62,014 nucleotides of DNA from Kitasatospora cheerisanensis KCTC 2395 (GTDB taxonomy: Bacteria > Actinomycetota > Actinomycetes > Streptomycetales > Streptomycetaceae), in NCBI RefSeq assembly GCF_000696185.1, contig NZ_KK853997.1, forward strand, positions 6,603,851 to 6,665,864. The letters are read 5' to 3'. Both the position numbers and the translations under genes were made by a program. Below the pieces are notes generated by a model. It was not told the DNA's origin. It did no database searches and saw nothing but the letters and a program-made list of their open reading frames with translations. Below are positions 52,991 to 61,250 of this stretch, in pieces. Position 1 is the stretch's first letter; each line of letters starts with the position of its first letter.

Positions 52991-53007
52991 CGGTCGTTGA
53001 CGCCCCG

Positions 53008-53922
53008 TCAGGAGCCGCGCAGCTCGGTGCGGGCCAGGGCCGTGACCGACAGCAGCAGCAGCGCCGTGCCGAGCAGGGCCGACGGGGTGAGCGGCTCGTC
53101 GAGGACGGCGGCGGCGATGGCCGTCGCGCTGAGCGGCTCGATCAGGGCCACCACGGAGGCCGTCGCGGCGCGGATCACCGCCGCACCCGCGAAGTACAGC
53201 GCGTAGGCGAGGGCGGTCGGGACCGTTGCCAGGTAGGCGAGCAGCAGCAGCGTGGACGGGAGGGCGTGCGCGGTCGGGAAGAGGCCCTCGGCGCAGGCGA
53301 ACGGAGCCAGGCAGAGCGCGCAGACCGCGAACGAGCACAGGGTGGTGGTCGCCGGGTCGTCCGCGACGCCCGTGCGGGCCCAGTGGCGGGTGGCGACGGT
53401 GATCGCCGCGTAGCCGGCCGCCGAGGCCAGCGCCCAGGCCAGGCCGAGCGGTCGGACGCCGGTGTCCGGGCCGCCGCCGAGGACCAGCACCGCGAGGCCC
53501 GCCAGCGCCCCCGCGATCGCCGACAGCCCGGCGCGGCCCAGCCGTTCGCCCATCAGCAGCCGACCGCCGACCGCCACCATCACCGGCGCCGAGCCGAGCG
53601 TGACGACGGTGGCCACGGCCAGCCCCGTGTGCCGCACCGCGAGGAAGTACGCGGCCTGAAAGAGCGTCAGCCCCAGCCCGTTCAGCAGCATCCGGGTCGG
53701 GGAGGGCTTGGCGCGCCCGGCGCCGCCGCCGCGGAAGAGCCGCAGCGCCAGCAGGATCGCGGCGCCGCCGAGCGAGCGCCAGAACGTCAGGGCGAGCGGC
53801 CCCAGCCCGCTCTGCCGGAACAGCAGCGCGGCCGCCGCCCCGGCTGTGCCCCAGGCGGTGGCGGCGAGTGCGACGTACAGCAGGCCCCGCCGTGCGGGCA
53901 GGGCGGTGTGCAGTGAGAACAC
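53008..53922 (-). CDS. EamA/DMT-superfamily transporter
   Basis: Ten-helix inner-membrane permease of 304 residues with two EamA repeats (about 14-145 and 160-295; GLLYVALAATAWGTAGAAAA and PLGLAWALASAAGYAAITVA start them). Such proteins export amino acids, drugs or other metabolites; the substrate is unknown. GTG 53922 is the given start. It faces the phosphonate operon tail to tail across the hairpin at 52954-52990, so cluster membership is possible but not shown. Confidence 0.85.
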   Translation of the reverse strand: MFSLHTALPARRGLLYVALAATAWGTAGAAAALLFRQSGLGPLALTFWRSLGGAAILLALRLFRGGGAGRAKPSPTRMLLNGLGLTLFQAAYFLAVRHTGLAVATVVTLGSAPVMVAVGGRLLMGERLGRAGLSAIAGALAGLAVLVLGGGPDTGVRPLGLAWALASAAGYAAITVATRHWARTGVADDPATTTLCSFAVCALCLAPFACAEGLFPTAHALPSTLLLLAYLATVPTALAYALYFAGAAVIRAATASVVALIEPLSATAIAAAVLDEPLTPSALLGTALLLLSVTALARTELRGS

Positions 53923-54284
53923 GGGTGGACTCCCGGAAAGCCGTCATGGTCAATGGCCACGGAGACGGGCAGCGACCATCGCCCCGGGGCGCCTGCCGTC
54001 GAACGGCAGCCCCGTGGACGGGTTCGGGAACCGGCCGGCCGCCCGCTCAGACGACGGGAGGCGGCAGCACACCACGATGCATGCCCGCCACTCTAGGCCC
54101 TCCCGGACCCCGGCCGGCAGCGACACGTGCCGGCCGGCAACGGTAGTGGGGCGAGGGCGAGTTCGTGGTCGGGAGGAGGCAGGAGCGGGGCGGCGGCTGC
54201 CGGCGGGGTCGGCGGTCGAGCGGCATCCGGGGGCCTGGCCGGGCCTGGGAGGCGGATGTGCGGGCCGGCGGGCAGGGGGCGGGG
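53923..54284. other. 362-base intergenic region, nothing recognised
   Basis: Lies before the EamA start and after the glycosyltransferase stop. No coding frame with a ribosome site, no clear promoter or long inverted repeat was found. Confidence 0.5.
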
Positions 54285-55162
54285 TCAGATCAGGGGCGGG
54301 CGGCCGAGGCGGGTGAGGCGCCAGGCGGTGTGCCAGCGCATGGGGCGGCGGGGCGGGCAGGAGGTGCGCAGGCCTCGGCGAAGCCGGCCAGCCAGGAGGT
54401 GAGGCCGGGGAGGGAGCGGGTGCGGGCGAGGGTGATCAGCAGCCAGGTGGTGAGGTAGAGCGGGACGAGCGGAGCGGGGAGGCGGCGCTTGGCGAGCCAG
54501 ACCCGGTTGCGGGCGGTGTAGCGGTGGTAGACGGCGTGCCGGGCGGGGGAGGTCTTCGGGTGCTGGAGGACCAGGGCCGGGTCGTAGTGGATGGTCCAGC
54601 CGTCGTCGACGGCCCGCCAGGCGAGGTCGGTCTCCTCGTGGCCGAAGCGGAACTCGCCCGCCCACAGTCCGGTCCGGCGCAGCATCGGCGCAGAGAGGGC
54701 GTGCCCGCCGCCGAGGAAGGCGGTGACCTGCCCGGCCCGCATCGGGTCCGACGCCCGCAGCCGGGGGACGTGGCGGCGCTGCGTCTCGCCGTGCTCGTCC
54801 GCGATCCGGAACGCGAGGACGCCCAACTGCGGGTCCGCGGCGTACCGTTCGGCGACCCGGCGGAACACGTCGTCGGCGATCAGCAGCCCGTCGTCGTCCA
54901 GTTCGACCACCACGTCGACGTCGCCGGCGTCCAGCAGGGCCCGCAGGCCGACGTTGCGCGCGCCGGGGCAGCCGGGGTTCTCGGTGAGCGGGAGCTTCGT
55001 CAGGCCGGGCCGGTCGACGTCGGTGAGCGGGCAGGCGCTGCCGACCAGCACCACCCGCTGCGCGGGGCGGTCCTGACGGTCCACCGAGTCCAGCAGGGCG
55101 GCGAGTTCGTGCGGGCGGTCGCCCATGGTGACGATCACGACGCCGATCCGTGGTGCGTTCAT
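54285..55162 (-). CDS. GT2-family glycosyltransferase (frame broken near the end)
   Basis: Inverting glycosyltransferase of about 292 residues with a GT-A fold. The N-terminus IGVVIVTMGDRPHELAALLD, NPGCPGARNVGLRAL and the metal-binding DxD site VVVELDDDGLLIADDVF (about residues 88-104) are typical, as is FRFGHEETDLAWRAVDDGW, the catalytic ED region. One base is missing near 54373: the frame breaks after AGFAE and resumes as GLRTSCPPRRPMRWHTAWRL, ending at 54285. A C-terminal hydrophobic stretch (LYLTTWLLITLART) may associate with the membrane. Acceptor unknown. Confidence 0.82.
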
Positions 55163-55205
55163 CAGCTGGACTCCCGTGCGGGGGAAGCGGGTTCGGCCCC
55201 CGATG

Positions 55206-55691
55206 CTAGCCGTCGAACGCGCTTGCTGCGGTGAGGCGTTCGAGGAAGGTGCGGAGGTCGGGGGCGAGGGTGAAGTTGGTGCCGTCCTCGGCGTCGAGCC
55301 AGGTGACGGAGGGGTCGCCGGTCGGGCCGCAGGCGCGGTAGTCGAGGGCGATCCACCAGTGGCCGTCGCCGGTCAGCAGGACGACGGGGGAGGGGAGGTC
55401 CCACTCGTCGACCAGGTAGGGGGTGTCGAGGAGCGAGAGGGAGCCCTCGCTCCGGCCGATGCCGAACAGTTCGTCGACGGGGACGTGGTCGGCGCTCCAG
55501 GAGGTGGGCCGGTCGGTCGGGAAGGCCGTGAACGCGTCGGCGAGGGCGCCGCCGTTGCGGTGCCGCAGCAGGGCGAGGAGTTCGGCGGGCAGGGTGACGC
55601 CGAGCAGGCGCTCCGCCCCGGTGACGCAGGCATCGGTGAGCGGGGCGTGCGCGGCGGGCCGGGTCCGGTCCCAGAGGTGGGTGAAGTCCAT
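55206..55691 (-). CDS. SMI1/KNR4-family protein
   Basis: Cytoplasmic 161-residue protein of the SMI1/KNR4 fold, a group often found as immunity proteins to polymorphic toxins but also in other roles. Recognised from LLGVTLPAELLALLRHRNGG near residue 32, WWIALDYRACGPTGDPSVTW and the terminal helix LRTFLERLT. No toxin gene is beside it, so immunity is not supported by context. It lies 16 bases beyond the modC stop in the same direction upstream of the glycosyltransferase. Confidence 0.78.
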   Translation of the reverse strand: MDFTHLWDRTRPAAHAPLTDACVTGAERLLGVTLPAELLALLRHRNGGALADAFTAFPTDRPTSWSADHVPVDELFGIGRSEGSLSLLDTPYLVDEWDLPSPVVLLTGDGHWWIALDYRACGPTGDPSVTWLDAEDGTNFTLAPDLRTFLERLTAASAFDG

Positions 55692-55706
55692 GGTGGGGCC
55701 AGGATG

Positions 55707-56762
55707 TCAGGCCGGGTAGGCGTGCGTCTGGGTGGCCTTGACGGCGGCCCAGACGCGGGTGCCGGGGGTGAGGTCGAGTTCGGCGGCGGCGGTGGGGGTG
55801 AGGTCGGCGGCGAGCGGGAGCGGGCCGGCGAGGTCGACGCGGAAGCGGTCGCCGTGCAGGTCGAGCCCGGCGACGGTGCAGGGGAACAGGTTGCGGGCGC
55901 TGGTCTCGGGCCGGTGCCGGTGCAGGGTGACCGCGTCGGGCGGGAAGGCGACGAACGCCGGGCCCGTCAACTCCTCGTCGGTGGCCAGGACCTGGCCCTC
56001 GGGGAGGGTGACCCGGCGGCCGTCGGCGGTGCCCTGGTACAGGTTGAGGCCGACCAGCCGGGCGATGTAGTCGGTGCGCGGCCGGCGGGCGACCTCGGCG
56101 GGGCGGCCGGTCTGCACGACCCGGCCGGCCTCGATGACCACGAGCCGGTCGGCGAGCACCATCGCGTCCAGCGGGTCGTGCGTGACGAGTACCGCGACGG
56201 CCTCGAACTCGGCGAGGTGGCGGCGGAGTTCGGCGCGGACGTCGAGCCGGGTGCGGGCGTCGAGGGCGGCCAGCGGCTCGTCCAGCAGCAGCAGGCGGGG
56301 GCGGACGGCGAGGGCGCGGGCCAGCGCGACGCGCTGGGCCTGGCCGCCGGAGAGCTTGCCGGGGCGGCGTCCGGCGTGCTCGGCGAGGCCCATCCGCTCC
56401 AGCCAGGGCAGCGCCTCGGCGCGGGCGGCGGCGCGCCGGAGTCCCTTGCAGCGCAGGCCGAACGCCACGTTGTCGAGCGCGGACAGGTGCGGGAAGAGCA
56501 GGTAGTCCTGGAAGACGACGCCGATCGGGCGCTGCTCGGCGGGGCGGAGGACGCCGTCGGCGGGGGAGTCCAGCGGGGCGCCGTCCAGCCGGATGTGACC
56601 GTCCGTCAGGGGGAGCAGGCCGGCCAGGGCGCGCAGGGCGGTGGACTTGCCGGCGCCGTTCGGTCCGAGCAGGGCGAGCACCTCGCCGGGCTGCGCGGTG
56701 AGGGCCGCGTCGAGGGTGAACGGGCCGAGGTCGACGCGCAGTCGGGCGTCCAGTGCGGTCAC
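55707..56762 (-). CDS. modC: molybdate ABC transporter ATP-binding protein
   Basis: ATPase of the molybdate importer, 351 residues. Walker A is GPNGAGKST (about 35-43), signature LSGGQAQR, Walker B LLLLDEPLAALD and switch His VTHDPLDA; the last 80 residues form the molybdate-binding TOBE domain (AELDLTPGTRVWAAVKATQT). GTG 56762 overlaps the modB stop (GTGA), in the order modA-modB-modC. Confidence 0.88.
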   Translation of the reverse strand: MTALDARLRVDLGPFTLDAALTAQPGEVLALLGPNGAGKSTALRALAGLLPLTDGHIRLDGAPLDSPADGVLRPAEQRPIGVVFQDYLLFPHLSALDNVAFGLRCKGLRRAAARAEALPWLERMGLAEHAGRRPGKLSGGQAQRVALARALAVRPRLLLLDEPLAALDARTRLDVRAELRRHLAEFEAVAVLVTHDPLDAMVLADRLVVIEAGRVVQTGRPAEVARRPRTDYIARLVGLNLYQGTADGRRVTLPEGQVLATDEELTGPAFVAFPPDAVTLHRHRPETSARNLFPCTVAGLDLHGDRFRVDLAGPLPLAADLTPTAAAELDLTPGTRVWAAVKATQTHAYPA

Positions 56763-57597
56763 GGGGCGGACATCCAGCGTTCGCGCAGTCCGGCGAGGAC
56801 CGCGACGGAGACGGTGAGCAGGATCAGGCTGAGCGCGATCGCCGCCTCGGGGTCGGACTCCATGGCGAGGTAGACGGCGAGCGGCATGGTCTGGGTGCGG
56901 CCGGGGAAGTTCCCGGCGAAGGTGATGGTCGCGCCGAACTCGCCCAGGGCGCGCGCCCAGGCGAGCACCGCGCCGGCGCCGATGCCGGGCGCGACCAGCG
57001 GCAGGGTGACCCGGCGGAACGCGGTGAGGCGGGAGGCGCCGAGCGTCGCGGCGGCCTCCTCGTAGCGCGGGTCGGCGGCGCGCAGCGCGCCCTCCACGCT
57101 GATCACCAGGAACGGCATGGCGACGAACGCCTCGGCGACGACCACGCCGGCGGTGGTGAACGGCAGGGTGAGGCCGGTCGCGGAGTCCAGCCAGCGGCCG
57201 ACGATGCCGTTGCGGCCGAGCACCAGCAGCAGGGCGACGCCGCCGACCACCGGCGGCAGCACCAGCGGCAGGGTGACCAGGGCGCGCAGCAGGCGGCGGC
57301 CGGGGAAGTCGGTGCGGGCCAGCAGCCAGGCGAGCGGCACGCCGAGCAGCAGCGAGACGCCGGTGGCGGCGGTGGCGGAGATCAGCGACAGCCGCAGCGC
57401 CTGCCAGACCTCGGCGCCGGTGAGCAGTTCGGGCAGCGCGCTCCACGGGGCGCGGATCAGCAGGCCGAGCAGCGGCAGGACGAGGAAGGCCAGTCCGAGC
57501 AGGGCGGGCAGCAGCAGCGCGGCGGGGACGCGGGTGGCCCCCCGGGGCCGCCGCCGGCCCGGGGGTGTGGTGCGGTGGTGGTCCGGGCGGTGCTCAC
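56759..57597 (-). CDS. modB: molybdate ABC transporter permease (frame broken near the start)
   Basis: Inner-membrane permease, about 279 residues, with six helices (VPAALLLPALLGLAFLVLPL, SLISATAATGVSLLLGVPLA) and the EAA coupling loop DPRYEEAAATLGASRLTAFR. GTG 57597 overlaps the modA stop and reads STARTTTAPHPRAGGGPG; one base is missing in the C/G run at about 57535-57550, after which the frame reads ATRVPAALLLPALLG. Context between modA and modC fixes the identity. Confidence 0.85.
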
Positions 57598-58385
57598 GGG
57601 GTCCGGAAGCCGGCCTCGGTGAGCACCCGGCGGGCGTCCGCGGAGTTGACGTAGCCGAGGAAGGCCGCGGCGCCGTTGGCGTTCGGCGCCTTGGCGAGGG
57701 TGGCGATCGGGTAGTCGTTGACGGCCTGCGCGGCCTCGGGGAAGTCCACGCCGTCGATCTTCGCAGCATCGGCCTTCACATCGGTGCGGTACACCAGCGA
57801 GGCGTCGACCTCGCCGAGTTCGACCTTGGTGAGGGCGCCCTTGACGTCCTGCTCGTAGGTGGCGGGGGTGAGTTCGACGCCGGCGGCCTTGAGCGCGGTG
57901 ACCGCGGCCGCGCCGCACGGCACCTCCTTGGCGCACAGCGCGGTCTTCACGCCGCCGAGGTCCTTCAGGCCGGCGATGTGCTTCGGGTTGCCCTTGGCGA
58001 CCGCGATCTCCAGCGTGTTGCGGACGAACACCGCCGGGTCGCCGCCGGTCAGCTTGGCGTCCGTGACGGTCTTCATGGTGGCCGGGCTGGCGGCGGCGAA
58101 CACGTCCACCGGCGCGCCGGCCACGATGCTCTGCGCCAGCGCCGAGGAGCCGCCGAAGTTGAAGGTCACCTTGGTGCCCGGGTAGGCGGCCTCGAAGCGC
58201 TTGCCGAGCGCGGTGAAGGACTCCTTGAGCGAGGCCGCCGCGAACACCGTCACCGTGCCGTCGACCTTGGGGGCGTTCGGCGCGGCGTTGCTGTTCGAGG
58301 TGGAGCCGGAGCCGCTGCACGCGGACAGGCCGGCCGCGAGGGCGAGCACGGCGGTGGCGGCGAGGAGGCTTCTGGCGCTGCGCAT
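57594..58385 (-). CDS. modA: molybdate-binding lipoprotein
   Basis: Periplasmic-type binding protein anchored by lipid (lipobox GLSACSG), 263 residues. TVTVFAAASLKESFTALGKR and FNFGGSSALAQSIVAGAPVD hold the oxyanion-binding Ser residues of ModA proteins; DASLVYRTDVKADAAK is also typical. Two cysteines in ALCAKEVPCGAAA may form a disulfide, as in other actinobacterial ModA. First gene of modABC and divergent from the P450 gene. Confidence 0.9.
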   Translation of the reverse strand: MRSARSLLAATAVLALAAGLSACSGSGSTSNSNAAPNAPKVDGTVTVFAAASLKESFTALGKRFEAAYPGTKVTFNFGGSSALAQSIVAGAPVDVFAAASPATMKTVTDAKLTGGDPAVFVRNTLEIAVAKGNPKHIAGLKDLGGVKTALCAKEVPCGAAAVTALKAAGVELTPATYEQDVKGALTKVELGEVDASLVYRTDVKADAAKIDGVDFPEAAQAVNDYPIATLAKAPNANGAAAFLGYVNSADARRVLTEAGFRTP

Positions 58386-58593
58386 GGATGGATTCCCCTG
58401 GTCGTGGTGGGCGGAGCGAAGGGATTTCGGGAGCCAGTCAGCTGATCATACTGTCGCAGCTGCGGGGTGCAAGGTACCCCTGCCCTCGCACCAGCGACCT
58501 TAAGCCCGGCTTAACTGCCGCATGTGCCAGCCTCAAACGGAGGAACCGGCCAACGTCCGCTTTCCCTGCCCCGTCACGCCGTGCGGAGAGATA

Positions 58594-58608
58594 CTGACGG
58601 TGTGTCAG
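58594..58608. promoter_or_regulatory. palindrome upstream of the P450 gene, BldD-like
   Basis: CTGACGGTGTGTCAG is a 5-base inverted repeat with a 5-base centre, 50 bases before the P450 ATG. Its inner 13 bases match the BldD consensus TNACNCWGNGTNA at all but one fixed position. A TetR-type operator is an alternative. Confidence 0.5.
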
Positions 58609-58657
58609 CAGGCCCCTGCCGCCCAGGGGCCGGCCCGCCGACGGAGGGGAACACCAC

Positions 58658-60031
58658 ATGACCGCCACCCGCGTGCCCGGCCCGCCCGGACGGCCGCTGC
58701 TCGGTTCGCTGCTCGACCTCAGGCGCGACCCGCTCGGCACCTACCTCGCCGCCCGCCACGACCACGGCGACGTGGTGCGCTTCCTGATCGGCCCGCCCGG
58801 GCTGCGCGGCGAGCTCTACCTGGTCGCCTCGCCCGAGGGCGTCCAGCAGGTGCTGGCCACCGAGTCGGCCAACTTCCGCAAGGACAACGTCTTCTACGGC
58901 GAGGTGCGGGCCAGCTTCGGCAACGGCCTGCTGACCTCCCAGGACGAGGACTACGTGCGCCAGCGCCGCCTGGTCCAGCCGCTGTTCACCCGCCGCCGGG
59001 TCGACCAGTACGCCGACGCCATCGGCATCGAGACCGCCGCCCTGGCCGCCCGCTGGGCCGCCGCCCCCGACGGCGTGGTGGACGCCGCCGACGAGATGTC
59101 CCGGTTCGCGCTGCGCACCGTCTCCCGGATCCTGTTCGGCCAGGACGTCGAGCAGGCCGTCGACACCGTCCACGAGGCCTTCCCGGTCCTCGGCGCGTTC
59201 GTCCGCAGCCGCGGCTTCGCGCCCGTCCGGCTGCCGCGCGAGTGGCCGCTGCCCGGCCACCGCAAGGCACTTGAGGCCGAACGCTCCCTCTACGCGGTGT
59301 GCGACGCCATCATCGCCCGGCGCGCGGCGGAGGGCGTCACGGAGGATCGCGAGGGCGAGGACCTGCTCGGGCTGCTCGCCAAGGCCCGCGACGAGGACGG
59401 CAACGGACTCGACGCCACCGAACTGCGCGAACAGGTGCTGATCTTCCTGCTGGCCGGCCACGAGACCACCGCCACCTCGCTGACCTTCGCCCTGCACCTG
59501 CTCGGCAAGCACCCCGAGCACCAGCGGCTCGCCCATCAGGAGGCCGCCGCGCTGCTCGCCGACGGCCGCCGCCCCACCGCCGCCGACTACCCGCAACTCC
59601 CCTACCTCACCCGGGTGCTGAAGGAGGCGATGCGGCTGTTCCCGGCCGCGCCCGCGGTCGGCCGGCGGGCCGTCGCGGCCACCGTGGTCGGCGGCGTCGG
59701 GATCCCGGCCGGGGCGGACGTCCTGATCGCCCCGTACGTGACGCACCGTCACCCCGGTCACTGGGACGATCCCGAGCGCTTCGATCCCGAGCGGTTCACC
59801 CCCGAACGCGAGGCCGGCCGGCACCGCTACGCCTGGTTCCCGTTCGGGGGCGGGCCGCGGGCCTGCATCGGCCAGCACTTCTCGATGCTGGAGTCGGTGC
59901 TCGCCCTCGCCGTCCTGCTGCGCGAGTTCGAGATCACCGCCGTCGACACCGAGGTGCCGCTCGGCCAGGGCATCACCCTGGAGGTCCGCGGCCCGGTCCG
60001 GCTGAAGCTGACCCGCCGTCAGGCCGGCTGA
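58658..60031 (+). CDS. cytochrome P450
   Basis: Haem monooxygenase of 457 residues, with no membrane anchor. The oxygen-activation motif in helix I is AGHETTATSL (about residue 267), the ExxR motif lies in LKEAMRLFP, and the haem-ligand Cys is in FPFGGGPRACIGQHF (about residue 405). The N-terminus (RVPGPPGRPLLGSLLDLRRD) and FGxGxRxCxG form resemble CYP4/CYP102-like or CYP110-type families of bacteria, which oxidise fatty or terpenoid substrates. No ferredoxin gene is adjacent. ATG 58658 follows GGAGGGG. A BldD-like palindrome lies upstream. Confidence 0.9.
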   Translation: MTATRVPGPPGRPLLGSLLDLRRDPLGTYLAARHDHGDVVRFLIGPPGLRGELYLVASPEGVQQVLATESANFRKDNVFYGEVRASFGNGLLTSQDEDYVRQRRLVQPLFTRRRVDQYADAIGIETAALAARWAAAPDGVVDAADEMSRFALRTVSRILFGQDVEQAVDTVHEAFPVLGAFVRSRGFAPVRLPREWPLPGHRKALEAERSLYAVCDAIIARRAAEGVTEDREGEDLLGLLAKARDEDGNGLDATELREQVLIFLLAGHETTATSLTFALHLLGKHPEHQRLAHQEAAALLADGRRPTAADYPQLPYLTRVLKEAMRLFPAAPAVGRRAVAATVVGGVGIPAGADVLIAPYVTHRHPGHWDDPERFDPERFTPEREAGRHRYAWFPFGGGPRACIGQHFSMLESVLALAVLLREFEITAVDTEVPLGQGITLEVRGPVRLKLTRRQAG

Positions 60032-60038
60032 CCCGCCG

Positions 60039-60077
60039 CCGGACCGCCCGCCCCGGACGCTCGGGCGGGCGGTCCGG
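60039..60077. terminator. bidirectional hairpin terminator
   Basis: A perfect 15-base-pair stem (60039-60053 with 60063-60077) with a 9-base loop lies between the convergent P450 and LppU-like genes. Confidence 0.8.
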
Positions 60078-60087
60078 GGACGGGCGG

Positions 60088-60921
60088 TCAGGCGATCAGG
60101 GACGGCGTGGCGGTGGGCGAGGGCTTGGGGAGCGCCACCAGGCAGAGCGTGTAGGGCGTCGGGCCCTCCTCGTGGACGAGCCGGCTCTCGCTGTCGGGGA
60201 AGGCGTCGCAGGCGCCCGGGTCGGTGGAGGAGGAGCGGCCGACCACCTTGAGGTCGGCGTACTTGCCGCCGCAGTCGACCACGAAGACCAGCGCCCGCGA
60301 GGTGTTGCCGAAGTTGTGCGCGCAGTCCCCGGCCTTCGCCTGCGCCGGGTCCTTGCCGATGGCGGAGCGCGAGGGCGCGCTGCTGATGCCCACCCGGTCC
60401 GGGGTGTAGCGGACGGCCGGGTAGTCCGGCTCCTCGCCGGCGGTGCGGACCAGCGCGCCGACCACCAGCACCGGCAGCAGCAGGCCGAGCACCTCCACGC
60501 GCCGCCACAGCGGCCGGCCGGTCGGCATCGGGGTGCCCGGCGCGCCCGGCAGCGGCGCGGGCAGGCGGCGCAGCACCGTCCAGGCCCGGAGGTTGCTCAG
60601 CATGGTGAACGGGTTGATCAGCATCGAGGCGACGCCCCACCAGCCCTGCCACATGCTGCGCGCGGTCATGGTGCGCACCGCGGCCGTGCCGCAGTCGCGG
60701 CAGAACGGGCCGCGCAGCTTGAGGAAGCGCATCAGCACCAGGAAGCCCTGGTGGCCGCGGACGGTGGCGTTCGCCGCCGGGGCCGAGCCGCAGAAGCGGC
60801 AGAACGGGCCGGAGTACCCCTCGGGCGGGTGGACCGCGCTCCGGTCGGTGCCGTACTCGGGTTCCCCGCGGTCCTGCGGGGCGAGGGCGGCGGTCGGGGC
60901 GGACGAGGCGTCGAAGGGCAT
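60088..60921 (-). CDS. LppU/SCO3897-like membrane protein with N-terminal zinc ribbon
   Basis: 277-residue protein in three parts: a cytoplasmic N-terminus with two Cys pairs (CRFCGSAPA and CRDCGTAAV, a likely zinc ribbon), hydrophobic segments at about 115-130 and 160-180 (VLGLLLPVLVVGALVRTA), and an extracellular LppU-type domain (KAGDCAHNFGNTSRALVFVV, with cysteines in DCGGKY, GACDAF and TLCLVAL for disulfides). ATG 60921 gives this arrangement. Function of the family is unknown. Confidence 0.78.
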   Translation of the reverse strand: MPFDASSAPTAALAPQDRGEPEYGTDRSAVHPPEGYSGPFCRFCGSAPAANATVRGHQGFLVLMRFLKLRGPFCRDCGTAAVRTMTARSMWQGWWGVASMLINPFTMLSNLRAWTVLRRLPAPLPGAPGTPMPTGRPLWRRVEVLGLLLPVLVVGALVRTAGEEPDYPAVRYTPDRVGISSAPSRSAIGKDPAQAKAGDCAHNFGNTSRALVFVVDCGGKYADLKVVGRSSSTDPGACDAFPDSESRLVHEEGPTPYTLCLVALPKPSPTATPSLIA

Positions 60922-61250
60922 GCGGGTCCTCTGCGGCTGATGCGGTGGCGAAGCAGGCGGAGGGTATCGGCCGCGGACGACACCGTGCAGTCGGTTTTTC
61001 GTACCGTGAGGGGGGCGCGGTCGTGAAAGGGCGCACGCAGCGCGCGGGGTGGGGCGTGCGGCGGGCACAGGACGCGGGCCCATTCGAGCACACCGCGCCC
61101 ATGACGCGTGGTGCTTTTCACATCTTCTGGTGACCATTCGTCAGCTCTGGGTAGCGTCCAGCGTCCCTGGATCACAAGAGCCCTGGAACCACCGGGCCCT
61201 GATCACACGAGCACGGGCGAGCGCCGCCGGGCACTCGCGGGAGGCACCCC
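60922..61250. other. 329-base divergent intergenic region
   Basis: Separates the LppU-like and MHYT genes. GGGAGG at 61240-61245 serves the MHYT start. TAGCGT near 61151 might be a -10 box for that gene but no good -35 was found. No ORF of note. Confidence 0.45.

Noticed and set aside
53008..55162. EamA transporter and GT2 glycosyltransferase as phosphonate-cluster genes
   Set aside because: A terminator and convergent orientation separate them from the cluster and neither has a clear link; membership cannot be shown.
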